Below are positions 52,262 through 60,527 of a stretch of DNA of 64,000 nucleotides, in pieces. Under the pieces are notes generated by a model. The model searched no databases. It had not been told where the DNA came from and worked only from the letters and a program-made list of their open reading frames with translations. The DNA is taken from NCBI GenBank assembly GCA_035798135.1, contig JAPFBR010000002.1:62001-126000 (forward strand), written 5' to 3'. The DNA is from Sediminicola sp035798135. GTDB taxonomy: Bacteria > Bacteroidota > Bacteroidia > Flavobacteriales > Flavobacteriaceae. Positions within the stretch are counted from its first letter, which is position 1. Every line of letters starts with the position of its first letter. The translations under genes and the position numbers were made by a program.

Positions 52262-53380
52262 TTATCTAAATACTTGTACGATGGGCTTGGCAATACTGTC
52301 AAATGAAACTTCCATGGGGTTTATTTTGGTGACGCCCCTAAGTTTGGCAACGCCCTTTGCAATGATGAGATCGCCTTTAAGTACTCCATCGGAGACCACA
52401 TATAAATTATCAACTTCGGTAGTAATATTGATCAGGGAAGAAACAGCAGTACTATCTTGTCCTACCTTGTATACATAAGTACTTCCTTGTTGTTCGTAAG
52501 TGGATTCCTTTGGCACCACAATGGCATCTGTATAGACTTTCGGGATTCTAATTGTACCACTATTGCCATTGGTAAGCAAACGCGAAGGATTGTTGAAAAC
52601 GGCACGAAAGGAAATGGACCCCGTACTTGTATTGATCTGTGAATTTATAGTTTCTATGGTACCTTCCTCTTGGTACAAACTTCCATTGGCCAAGAACAAT
52701 TGGACTTTAGGTAGTTTTTTTATTTTATCAGCTATATCTTTCCCCTCGGCATTTTGAATAAAATCCAAATATTGCTTTTCATTCATGGAAAAATAGGCAT
52801 AAACCTTACTTATATCTGAAACTGTGGTGAGGGGGTCATCATTTGAAGGACTTACCAATGCCCCTTTTCTAAGGCGAATAGACCCAGCGAATCCGTCTAC
52901 CGGACTTTTTATATTTGCGTAATTGATGTTGGCATTGATACCATTGTAACTGCTTTTGGCTTGTTGTAATTTTGCTTTTGCCGTTACCAATTGCACGTTG
53001 CTGATAATGTTCTTTTCCACCAATGGCTGTAGTTTGTCTACCTCCACTTGGGCGGCATGTACGTTGGCCTTGGCCGCTGCTGCATCTTGATTCAAGGATT
53101 GGGTTTCCAACTTAAAAAGAAGTTGTCCTTTTTTTACCTGTTCCCCTTCGTCAACCAAAACATCAGTAATATACCCGGAAATTTTAGCCCTTACCTCACT
53201 ATTTACCACACCCTCAATACTGGTAGGGTAGGTGTCGTAAGAAGTTACTGTTTTGGTAGGGATTGCCACTACAGGATAGGGTTTTGGACCTTGTGGGGCA
53301 TTTGTTTTTTCATTGTTTCCACAGGAAAGCAGTAGAAAAACCGAAGCAAGGATGACGGGAATGTATTTCATCTTATTCAT
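52262..53380 (-). CDS. RND efflux adaptor lipoprotein (AcrA type)
   Basis: A 372-residue periplasmic adaptor with lipobox VFLLLSC followed by GNNEKTN. The barrel-sandwich begins with VNSEVRAKISGYITDVLVDEGEQVKKGQLLF (split by the hairpin), the hairpin carries ANVHAAQVEVDKLQPLVEKN and the beta-barrel FAGSIRLRKGALVSP. It links the pump to the outer-membrane channel. It is 16 nt from the regulator gene upstream and 21 nt from the pump gene downstream, so all are one operon. Confidence 0.94.
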   Translation of the reverse strand: MNKMKYIPVILASVFLLLSCGNNEKTNAPQGPKPYPVVAIPTKTVTSYDTYPTSIEGVVNSEVRAKISGYITDVLVDEGEQVKKGQLLFKLETQSLNQDAAAAKANVHAAQVEVDKLQPLVEKNIISNVQLVTAKAKLQQAKSSYNGINANINYANIKSPVDGFAGSIRLRKGALVSPSNDDPLTTVSDISKVYAYFSMNEKQYLDFIQNAEGKDIADKIKKLPKVQLFLANGSLYQEEGTIETINSQINTSTGSISFRAVFNNPSRLLTNGNSGTIRIPKVYTDAIVVPKESTYEQQGSTYVYKVGQDSTAVSSLINITTEVDNLYVVSDGVLKGDLIIAKGVAKLRGVTKINPMEVSFDSIAKPIVQVFR

Positions 53381-53395
53381 AATTTTTGGTAGTAT

Positions 53396-53890
53396 TTAAA
53401 GGCCTTTATCCTGACTTTGGAAGGCCTGCATTTTGTTGAGTGTTTTTTTTAAATTTTCTTTTTGGGTGGTTAGGTATTCTTGAAAGAAAATACCCAAAGA
53501 TTCATTTTCCACAAACTTCGTTGGATTGTGTTCTTTGTTGAACTGGTTAATTTTTTTTACCAATATCAAATCCTTCTCAGTGGTCTGTAGATACTCTTGT
53601 AAGATGAGTTTTAGGTAATTATTGGTACCTCGAAAATAGCGTTTCCGATCCCCGGATTTGGTATAGAACTCTACATAGTTAAGTTGTACTAATAAAGAAA
53701 TATTGGTGGAAACTGAACTTTTGCTGGCTTTGGTAATGGACATTATTTCTTCAAAGGAAAATCCTTCTTTCGATGAAAGTATCATAATGGCGTATATGCG
53801 TGAAGCCAACGGGGTAAGCTTGTGGCTACTTTCTAAATGTAGCCCCACTTCCTCTATTAAAAGTCTTTTTTCCTCAGAACAAATTCCCAT
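53396..53890 (-). CDS. GbsR/MarR-type transcriptional regulator of the efflux operon
   Basis: A 164-residue winged-helix regulator from the ATG at 53890 (a longer frame from 53935 begins inside the operator palindrome and is unlikely). The start MGICSEEKRLLIEEVGLHLE and the recognition region FEEIMSITKASKSSVSTNIS are typical of GbsR-like MarR relatives; RYFRGTNNYLKLILQEYL follows. It is the first gene of the RND efflux operon, so it probably represses the pump and itself. Confidence 0.88.
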   Translation of the reverse strand: MGICSEEKRLLIEEVGLHLESSHKLTPLASRIYAIMILSSKEGFSFEEIMSITKASKSSVSTNISLLVQLNYVEFYTKSGDRKRYFRGTNNYLKLILQEYLQTTEKDLILVKKINQFNKEHNPTKFVENESLGIFFQEYLTTQKENLKKTLNKMQAFQSQDKGL

Positions 53891-53920
53891 AAAATAACTG
53901 TTGTGGGTACAAATGTACAT

Positions 53921-53946
53921 ATTGGTTCGGAACAAACCGAACCAAT
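53921..53946. promoter_or_regulatory. Operator-type palindrome of the efflux operon
   Basis: Perfect 10-bp inverted repeat ATTGGTTCGG-AACAAA-CCGAACCAAT ending 31 nt before the regulator start at 53890. Its position and perfect symmetry suit a dimeric winged-helix repressor, so autoregulation and control of the pump are inferred. Confidence 0.75.
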
Positions 53947-54185
53947 TATTCTTAAATTATTCCTAAAATTTTAAACCTTCAATATAATTGTCCTTACGAT
54001 CAAAGTAATGAAATGTCCATTGTTTAAAAACCAGTCCTATCCGAGGAGAAATTTTTAAATAAGTAGTCGTAGTTCTCTGTTTTGTGCCTAATTTTGAGCG
54101 CTGAAACCCTTTACAGGTTTCTATTTTGCTTTTCCACCATGGCATCAAATTTAAATTATATCCCAATTCAGGGCACCTTTACTTC

Positions 54186-55355
54186 ATGAGTCAAAAACGT
54201 TCCAATTTTGTATTGTATCTAATGAGTGTCTCGGCCGGACTCGTGGTCGCCAATTTATACTATAACCAGCCTTTACTGGGTCAAATAGCCAAAGATTTTG
54301 GGGTGACCGAATCGGCGGTGAGCAATGTAGCCCTTACGACCCAATTGGGTTATGCTTTTGGACTATTGTTCATAGTTCCTCTGGGTGACATGGTTTCCAA
54401 CAAAAAGATACTTCGCTTGGATTTTTTGGTGATGATCATATCCTTAGTGGCGGCAGCCGTTTCCAATTCGCTATTATTACTTATAATCAGTAGTTTTTTT
54501 ATAGGGTTTACCTCGGCCATTCCGCAATTGTTCGTTCCCATGGCCGCTCAACTCAGTGACAAAGAAGGACAGGGTAGGGCTATTGGGATAGTTATGAGCG
54601 GTCTTTTAATTGGAATCTTGGGAAGTCGTGTCATCAGTGGATTGGTAGGGGATCAATTTGGGTGGCGCGTAATGTATTATGTTGCAGCGGCTATGATGGC
54701 GGCACTTTTTGTTTTACTCAAATTTAAACTGCCTAAACTTAATCCATCCTATGACGGTAGTTATAGTAACCTGATGAAATCACTTTGGTTTTATTTAAAG
54801 TCAGAACCAACCTTAAGATTGGCTGCACTTAGAGGGGCTTTAGCTTTTGCAGGATTGAGTGCATTCTGGACCACCTTGGTATTTTTGATGGAAGATTCCT
54901 TTGGATATGGAAGTGGTGTTACTGGAGCTTTTGGCCTTTTGGGTATCGTAGGTGCCCTTGCTGCCGTGGTGGTTGGAAAAATGAACAGGAGAATAAGTAG
55001 CTATAAAATCATTTTGTTTGCAGCACTTTTACTTGTTCTGTCATGGGTTATTTTTTTGCTATCGGCGAACTCAATCATTGGTTTGGTCATCGGTGTTGTC
55101 CTAGTTGATTTGGGCCTTCAGGGATTACACATCACGAATCAAAACATCATCTTTTCCCAAAACCCAGAAGCTCGCAATCGCGTCAACACCATTTATATGG
55201 TCGGATTTTTTATAGGCGGTGCTTTGGGCACAACCCTGGGTGCCATAGTGTGGGAACAATTTAAATGGACAGGGGTTTCGGGGTTGGGTATTGCCTTATC
55301 AGTAGCCTTATTGGGAGTCCATTTGATATTTAAAATAAAAGGGAAAAGTTCATAA
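54186..55355 (+). CDS. MFS transporter (drug/sugar exporter type)
   Basis: A 389-residue protein with twelve predicted membrane segments from ATG 54186 (the frame opens at 54126 but those 20 residues have no membrane character). The motif A-like loop after the second helix reads LGDMVSNKKILRLD, and SALITSAIPQ-like FTSAIPQLFVPMAAQL follows. It belongs to the large drug- or metabolite-exporting MFS group. It is divergent from the efflux operon and shares the intergenic region with its operator, so it may be under the same repressor. Confidence 0.9.
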   Translation: MSQKRSNFVLYLMSVSAGLVVANLYYNQPLLGQIAKDFGVTESAVSNVALTTQLGYAFGLLFIVPLGDMVSNKKILRLDFLVMIISLVAAAVSNSLLLLIISSFFIGFTSAIPQLFVPMAAQLSDKEGQGRAIGIVMSGLLIGILGSRVISGLVGDQFGWRVMYYVAAAMMAALFVLLKFKLPKLNPSYDGSYSNLMKSLWFYLKSEPTLRLAALRGALAFAGLSAFWTTLVFLMEDSFGYGSGVTGAFGLLGIVGALAAVVVGKMNRRISSYKIILFAALLLVLSWVIFLLSANSIIGLVIGVVLVDLGLQGLHITNQNIIFSQNPEARNRVNTIYMVGFFIGGALGTTLGAIVWEQFKWTGVSGLGIALSVALLGVHLIFKIKGKSS

Positions 55356-55389
55356 TATTAGAGCAAATCCTATTGAAATTTCCTACTGT

Positions 55390-55935
55390 CTAAAATGTAA
55401 TATTCACAAAAGGAAGTACGGGGCTCGTATACACGCTTTCATCCTCCTTGTATAATAAATTGTACTTGGCTCCAACTGATATCTTTTCGGTAATATTTAA
55501 TCCTGCCCCAACAAATAATGCCGAGTCCCAATAATTTTCCGAGACTTTTCCGGTTGGCGTTTCTGTTTTGGTGGATACATTCAGCTCAACAAATTCCACT
55601 AAGGTGGTTATTTTCTTAATAGGAGTATACTGGGTTATAATATTTCCTCCAAAGGTAGTGGTGTTCTGTAAATCTTTGATTGCGGAATAGCTTCCCTGAA
55701 GTCCACCCCCAAATGCAACTTTATTGCTTACGTTGTATATTAAATTGGGCGACAAACTAATATTGGTGCCTCCAACAAAATTTAGTCCAAATCCCATTCC
55801 AAATTTCAATTTATTTGGCTCTTTTGCGGTACTGTCAATCACCCCGATGTTAGTGACCTGTGAGAACGCATTTTCACTATAGATCATTATTCCAATAACT
55901 ATTAATAGTTTTAAGATAGATGGTTTTATTTTCAT
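55390..55935 (-). CDS. Outer-membrane beta-barrel protein of unknown function
   Basis: A 181-residue protein from ATG 55935 (the longer frame starts 9 codons earlier). The signal peptide is MKIKPSILKLLIVIGIMIYS, cleaved after NAFSQ. The remainder shows alternating strands with aromatic ends (MGFGLNFVGGTNISLSPNLI, ISVGAKYNLLYKED, PFVNITF), as in small Bacteroidota porin-like barrels. The C-terminal Phe matches outer-membrane targeting. It is convergent with the MFS gene (34-nt gap). No ligand is suggested. Confidence 0.8.
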   Translation of the reverse strand: MKIKPSILKLLIVIGIMIYSENAFSQVTNIGVIDSTAKEPNKLKFGMGFGLNFVGGTNISLSPNLIYNVSNKVAFGGGLQGSYSAIKDLQNTTTFGGNIITQYTPIKKITTLVEFVELNVSTKTETPTGKVSENYWDSALFVGAGLNITEKISVGAKYNLLYKEDESVYTSPVLPFVNITF

Positions 55936-56266
55936 AATTATTGGTTTAAGTTTAATTAGCACACAAAATACATATTTTATTAACGTAATTTAACATATCG
56001 TTTGCAATTTATGTATTGATATATAAAGTTCAATAAAATTATAGCTGTGATTATACCATGTTGTATAATAATGACAAAACGTTTGGGTTGTATCCCAATT
56101 AAATTTAACAGTTAAAATGATGTGCTTTAAAGTACTAAGGAGTGCCTTAGAACCTATGTAAATTAGATTAGGCAAATCTCATGAGCATTTAGATTCACCT
56201 GTATCCATTTCATAAAATATAGAGTCTATCTGTTATTTAATAGGCCAATCTATATATCTTTAGTAT
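55936..56266. other. Intergenic region with no clear gene
   Basis: About 330 nt of AT-rich DNA. I see no hairpin of note and no coding frame other than chance. Confidence 0.4.
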
Positions 56267-56297
56267 AAAAAAAGCCGGCTTTTCAGCCAGCTTTTTA
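56267..56297. terminator. Intrinsic terminator after the SYLF gene
   Basis: AAAAAGC-C-GGCT pairs with AGCC-A-GCTTTTT across the loop TTTC. On the minus strand it follows the SYLF gene by 20 nt. Confidence 0.8.
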
Positions 56298-56316
56298 ATC
56301 ATGAACGTACTCTTTA

Positions 56317-56853
56317 TTATTTGTTTATTGCAGTAAAGCTGAATTTTTGTCCCCCAACGGAAAGATCGGCCATGAGACCTTTCTTTGGCATGGCAAATAC
56401 TACAACCCCATCATTGTAATTTGCGTTGGCCGACGCCCCATCTTCCAAGACCACTGCTGATGCCTCCGCAGAAAATTCGAATTTTCCTTCCTTGAATTTG
56501 TCCAGCGCTTCTTTGGTCTCGAAAAATATCACTTCACTAAGTGACTGACCTCCAGCCTGAAGACCAATATCCATTTTTTTTAGATCAGCCATACCTATAA
56601 CTTTTCCGTTTTCATAGACCACCCCGTTGCCTGAGGCTGCGCCGATGATGAGTCCGCCTTCCCCTACGTTGGGAAAAATGACATACCCACTTGAGTTTTT
56701 AAAATACATATCCAAGCCCTTGTCCATTTTCTGCAGATTTACCTTCGCCTTTTCGGCATCTACCATGACTCTTTTGTCATCTTTTGATTGTGAGAATACG
56801 CCAAAAGCCATAAATAAAAAGGCCATTGTGGCAATTGATTTTAAATTTTTCAT
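56317..56853 (-). CDS. SYLF (YSC84) lipid-binding domain protein
   Basis: A 178-residue secreted protein with signal peptide MKNLKSIATMAFLFMAFGVFS. The SYLF domain reads GYVIFPNVGEGGLIIGAASG, then GVVYENGKVIGMADLKKMD, IGLQAGGQSLSEVIFF and FEFSAEASAVV, closing with MADLSVGGQKFSF. SYLF proteins bind phosphoinositide-type lipids in eukaryotes; in bacteria they are periplasmic with unknown lipid. It stands alone between two gene-poor regions. Confidence 0.92.
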   Translation of the reverse strand: MKNLKSIATMAFLFMAFGVFSQSKDDKRVMVDAEKAKVNLQKMDKGLDMYFKNSSGYVIFPNVGEGGLIIGAASGNGVVYENGKVIGMADLKKMDIGLQAGGQSLSEVIFFETKEALDKFKEGKFEFSAEASAVVLEDGASANANYNDGVVVFAMPKKGLMADLSVGGQKFSFTAINK

Positions 56854-57476
56854 ATATAGTGTTTTAAATTAAAAATTGTTTACATGAAATAGGGCTATCA
56901 CTTTCCATACTTAATTTTAGGATAATGGCTATTTCTTTCGTTGATAAAATTAATGCAAGGAAATCAACTTGGCCATCGCTATCACTATTATTACTACTCC
57001 ATTTACAATAAAAAAGAGCCGAGGATAAAAGGAAAATGATAAAACCGTCATGACCACGGGGCAAGAAATTAAAACCTCTTAATGGCCCAATTTAAAATGG
57101 TACAATCCACTTAAAAATCCATATTCAAAACTACTTTAAATCCTCCGCAATTTTGGAGATACTTAAAGAATAAGCCATATCAAAAAATATGGTTCAACTT
57201 GTTCCAGGTGTTTCACGGATTGCAAAAAGGGGGGGTGTTCAAATTTTGACAGGCATCCCAATGGGTTTTTTTGAAATCTGCGACAAAATTGTAAGCAATC
57301 GGCCTACTATGGCGGACAGGGACTTTATGAAAAGTTGGAGTTTGAAGGGGGTGTTCAAATTTCAATGCTCTAAGGTTGCCGAAAAGGAAGAAAAGACATC
57401 TAATATGTAGAAAAAAATTAAAAATTCCGTAAACATTGTATTTACGTGCCTTTGGCATAATATAGTAAACTGTCAC
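56854..57476. other. Gene-poor region with a 16-bp direct repeat
   Basis: Short open frames here have no family resemblance. GGGGGTGTTCAAATTT occurs at 57231-57246 and again at 57347-57362, a 16-nt direct repeat 116 nt apart. The DNA between is unremarkable. It may be a decayed duplicated insertion. Confidence 0.5.
57231..57362. repeat. 16-bp direct repeat pair
   Basis: Two identical copies of GGGGGTGTTCAAATTT at 57231-57246 and 57347-57362. No gene lies between them. Their origin is unknown. Confidence 0.7.
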
Positions 57477-57493
57477 CGGAGAAAGATGGATTC
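57477..57493. repeat. Fragment matching the 3' end of tRNA-Ser
   Basis: These 17 nt match the discriminator and T-arm side of the tRNA-Ser gene at 62479-62495 with one mismatch (57487 T versus 62489 G) and in the same orientation. It may be the distal attachment repeat of an integrated element, or a decayed copy of a tRNA-derived repeat. Confidence 0.5.
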
Positions 57494-57644
57494 ACTTTGT
57501 GCATCCCAATTATGCAATCCAATACAAACATAGAAGGCCAATCTCTGCAAACTTAAACATGTTTTGTCTTTTGTTTCCTTCCTGATAGGGAATCTCTTCA
57601 CTGCGTATTTACCTCCCCAAAGGATTTAACCTGGGATAAGAAAA
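57494..57644. repeat. Decayed repeat copy A
   Basis: AATCCAATACAAACATAGAA at 57516-57535 recurs at 62242-62261, and parts such as GTGCATCCC and TTTTGTTTCCTT also recur near 62280-62400. The two regions are clearly related but degraded. They contain no gene. Confidence 0.6.
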
Positions 57645-57670
57645 TACCTGCCTGACATGTCAAACAGGTA
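57645..57670. terminator. Hairpin after the ferritin gene
   Basis: TACCTG and CAGGTA flank the palindrome TGACATGTCA in a 26-nt structure 33 nt after the ferritin stop (minus strand), followed by TTTTCTT. Either a terminator or an operator-like palindrome. Confidence 0.5.
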
Positions 57671-57703
57671 ATAAATGAATATCTAAAAATTGATGTTTAG
57701 CTC

Positions 57704-58246
57704 TTAAGATCCTTCCTCGCGTGGAATTTCCCCTTCCTGTGATGCATTGGCCAAATCCCGATCCATTTCATATAGATTCGTATTCCCTTTGATTTCAGTT
57801 GATGCCAAATTGTATTTGTCGATGATACCGTTTATCAAGGTTTCTTCCTCAATTTGCTCTTCAATAAACCATTGTCCAAAGTTGAAGGTGGCCCAATCTT
57901 TTTCTTCGTGGGCAAGATTTACGATTTTATCAATTTCCTTGGAATTGTCAATTTCGTGCTTCAGAATTTTCTTTAGACAATCTCCGATATCCTTTGGATT
58001 TGCCGGAGCGGCATCAATCGCTTCAATTTTTGCATTACCCCCCCGATCATTGATATACTTTAAAATTTTGAACATATGCTCCCTTTCCTCATTCATATGG
58101 CCATAAAGAAAGGTTGCAATACCTGCAAAACTGTTTACTTCGGCCCATGAGGCATAAGACAAATATACCTGTGCCTGATAGGCTTCCCTTGTCATTTGGG
58201 TGTTCAACAATTTTTCCATTTTATCTGAAATACGTTTTGTTTTCAT
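57704..58246 (-). CDS. ftnA: Ferritin
   Basis: A 180-residue four-helix ferritin. The ferroxidase ligands are visible: Glu in QMTREAYQAQVYL (helix A), ExxH in HMNEEREHMFKIL (helix B), and the Glu/Gln pair in WFIEEQIEEETL (helix D region). It oxidises Fe(II) and stores ferric iron in a 24-mer. It has slightly longer ends than E. coli FtnA, with an acidic tail EIPREEGS. It stands alone, with the CsbD gene 422 nt upstream on the same strand. Confidence 0.94.
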   Translation of the reverse strand: MKTKRISDKMEKLLNTQMTREAYQAQVYLSYASWAEVNSFAGIATFLYGHMNEEREHMFKILKYINDRGGNAKIEAIDAAPANPKDIGDCLKKILKHEIDNSKEIDKIVNLAHEEKDWATFNFGQWFIEEQIEEETLINGIIDKYNLASTEIKGNTNLYEMDRDLANASQEGEIPREEGS

Positions 58247-58603
58247 TTTGATTTTATTTGGTTAAAGAATTCTGTAATTAAAAATTACAACCGTTTTCGT
58301 TAAAGAAAGACAATGTTTTGGATTTTCGATATCGGTATCACTTAAATTTTTAGCGCCCCTGTTGAGAACCCCCGAAATTGGATCCGTACTTTGTTCCGGT
58401 TTATGATTCTAAATTGGAAATGTATACCAGGGAGTTTATTCCCTTTATAAACTTACTCCAATTAATGTCAAGATAAAAGTAAGTAAATCGTGGGGGACTT
58501 AAAAATAGGGTGTGGAATATAGTTATCGAGTTGGAGTTAAAGTAAGAATATGCCCAGCTCAATTATATTAATGATCGGAAGCCACTCTTCTTTTATGTCG
58601 CCT
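58247..58603. other. Intergenic region between ferritin and CsbD
   Basis: No gene found. TTCGATATCGGTATC near 58322 contains a short palindrome but no known operator pattern. The rest is AT-rich. Confidence 0.4.
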
Positions 58604-58632
58604 AAAAAACAACCCCTGCTAAATTGCAGGGG
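58604..58632 (-). terminator. Intrinsic terminator after the CsbD gene
   Basis: On the minus strand, GCCCCTGC pairs with GCAGGGG around a short loop, followed by TTGTTTTTT. It lies 37 nt after the CsbD-type stop. Confidence 0.88.
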
Positions 58633-58668
58633 CCATAATTAAGTCAATCTGCATTTAGGAGTCCACTC

Positions 58669-58854
58669 CTATAAATTGTCGATTTCATCTTTTAATTCTT
58701 CCTTTTTCTTTCCGGTTTTTTCTTGTATTCTACCTAACATTTCATCGAACTTGCCTTCTGAATACGTTAGGTCATTGTCGGTAAGCTTGCCGTACTTTTG
58801 TTTAAACTTACCTTTTACTTGTTTCCATTTTCCTTCTAATTGTTCATTGTTCAT
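58669..58854 (-). CDS. CsbD-family stress protein
   Basis: A 61-residue protein with the CsbD layout: MNNEQLEGKWKQVKGKFKQK, then YGKLTDNDLTYSEGKFDEML and the closing helix GRIQEKTGKKKEELKDEI. CsbD-like proteins accumulate under general or envelope stress; their function is unknown. The gene lies alone with a strong terminator. Confidence 0.92.
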   Translation of the reverse strand: MNNEQLEGKWKQVKGKFKQKYGKLTDNDLTYSEGKFDEMLGRIQEKTGKKKEELKDEIDNL

Positions 58855-59230
58855 AACGTTTCTATTTTATGTTCTGCAAACTTTGCAGACTGGGTTAATG
58901 AGAATAAATTTATTTCTAAAAACCGGCCCACATTGATCCAAAAAATTTTATTATTAGCACAATTAATTTTTCTAAAACAGGGCTTTATATGGTTCCCTTA
59001 TCTTAATCTAACGTATTGAATATATAGTAGAGATTTGCCAGGGTTGATATTAGGTTAAGATAAAATGCTTATGAGTTAGGAGCAATACAGGAATTTAGCT
59101 ATTCTTGTTATTGGAATGAGGGGAAAGATGGGTAGGTATACTTTTTAATGGGTCTTAGTGGCTAATGATAGAATGGGAGATTATTGGGGAGAAAGAAAAT
59201 TTTATATAAACTGTAATTAGGAAAACATAT
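58855..59230. other. Intergenic region upstream of the DUF808 gene
   Basis: No gene and no CRP/FNR-type box. The start of DUF808 follows an A-rich leader. Confidence 0.4.
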
Positions 59231-60133
59231 ATGGCATCTGGATTTTTTGCATTATTGGATGATATTGCCAGTCTAATGGACGATGTTGGCGCTATGAGTA
59301 AAATAGCCGGCAAAAAAACGGCAGGTATTTTAGGCGATGATTTGGCGGTAAATGCCGAAAAAGCCTCTGGTTTTGTATCCTCCCGGGAAATACCTGTGTT
59401 GTGGGCCATTAGCAAAGGGTCTATGGTCAATAAATTAATTATTCTGCCCTTTGCCTTTCTACTAAGCGCCTTTTTTCCCTTGGTGATTACGATAATCTTA
59501 GTTTTGGGAGGTTTATATTTGGCTTATGAAGGCGTAGAAAAAATCTATGAATTTCTTGTACCCCACGAACATACCAAGATATCATTATCAGAAAAAAAAT
59601 TAAGCAAGGATGAAATTCTGGAATTGGAAAAGGAAAAAATTAAGTCGGCCATAGTAACTGACTTCATCCTCTCAATTGAAATAGTGATAATCGCATTGGG
59701 AACCGTAGTAAATGAACCTATTTGGACCCAGGTTGTTGTAGTTTCCATCATAGCGCTGATTGCAACGGTAGGTGTTTATGGTATTGTAGGCATGATAGTA
59801 CGGATGGACGATTTAGGTCTAAAACTCATTAAACTCAATGGTGAGAAGAGTAGTATCTCGTATGCTATCGGGAAATTTCTGGTGGCCGCATTACCAATGG
59901 TTATTAAGAGCTTATCGGTGATCGGTACCATTGCCCTGATTTTGGTAGCAGGAGGTATATTTGTACATAACCTAGAATTTCTCCACGATTGGCTTCATAC
60001 GCTGCCGGCAATTCTAGGGGAATTTATTGCCGGTTTGGTTATAGGTTCCCTCTGTTTATTGGTAGTATTAATTTTCAAGCGGATTTGGAAAGCTATTAAG
60101 CCAGGTATGAAGGAGTCCAAAACCACAGAATAA
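59231..60133 (+). CDS. DUF808 (YedI-like) membrane protein
   Basis: A 300-residue protein with the N-terminal DUF808 signature MASGFFALLDDIASLMDDVG then KKTAGILGDDLAVNAEKA, and several membrane helices afterwards (IILPFAFLLSAFFPLVITII, FILSIEIVIIALGTV, LIALIATVGVYGIVGM-like and AGLVIGSLCLLVVLIF). The cytoplasmic amphipathic part is KLSKDEILELEKEKIKS. The role of this family is not known. It lies upstream of the cyclase relic. Confidence 0.92.
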   Translation: MASGFFALLDDIASLMDDVGAMSKIAGKKTAGILGDDLAVNAEKASGFVSSREIPVLWAISKGSMVNKLIILPFAFLLSAFFPLVITIILVLGGLYLAYEGVEKIYEFLVPHEHTKISLSEKKLSKDEILELEKEKIKSAIVTDFILSIEIVIIALGTVVNEPIWTQVVVVSIIALIATVGVYGIVGMIVRMDDLGLKLIKLNGEKSSISYAIGKFLVAALPMVIKSLSVIGTIALILVAGGIFVHNLEFLHDWLHTLPAILGEFIAGLVIGSLCLLVVLIFKRIWKAIKPGMKESKTTE

Positions 60134-60527
60134 TTAGACGGTTTTTATAAATTAGGAAATTATCCCCTTAGGAATAGTATTTTACTATTATTTGTAATTG
60201 CCTTATTCCAATTAATAAAATGGTTGGGTTTAGAGCCACTGTAAATGCGGCTGCACGTTTACAGGAAGTAGCAAGAGAAAATCAAATCATTATTTGAGAA
60301 TCTTGTTGCGAGCAGGCAAAGGAATCATTTCAATGTAAAAAAAAGGGGGAGATTAAAATGAAAAACAATGCGGCTCCTCTTTCGATTATTGAAGTTATAA
60401 CATAAGTATCACGTTCATCAATTATATAAATTTGCACTAAGGAAAAACAAAATCTACCCAAAGAGTCTTACCGACTTTTTAGATATGTAGCAGTACCTTT
60501 GTGAAGTGAGATCTAAAGAGAAAAAGA
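60134..60527. other. Gap holding the cyclase relic
   Basis: Apart from the relic at 60220-60405, this 394-nt stretch shows no gene. The A-rich leader before 60528 is the translation start region of the antiporter. Confidence 0.5.
60220..60405 (+). pseudogene. Class III adenylate/guanylate cyclase relic, C-terminal
   Basis: One frame reads MVGFRATVNAAARLQEVARE, a TGA at 60295, then ESCCEQAKESFQCKKKGEIK and MKNNAAPLSIIEVIT. It matches the class III cyclase end (GDTVNLAARL... and GEVKLKNxxxPVxIFEV). If the TGA were TCA, the sequence would read IIISES, as in intact cyclases. Only about 60 residues of the catalytic domain remain, with no start codon. Confidence 0.65.

Noticed and set aside
56864..57064. 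66-residue minus-strand frame upstream of the SYLF gene
   Set aside because: No family or hydrophobic pattern beyond chance, and no promoter signal seen.
57189..57410. 73-residue plus-strand frame and the opposite 87-residue frame in the 57 kb gap
   Set aside because: Both contain the direct repeat and lack a family resemblance or a start context, so they look like chance frames in repeat-derived DNA.
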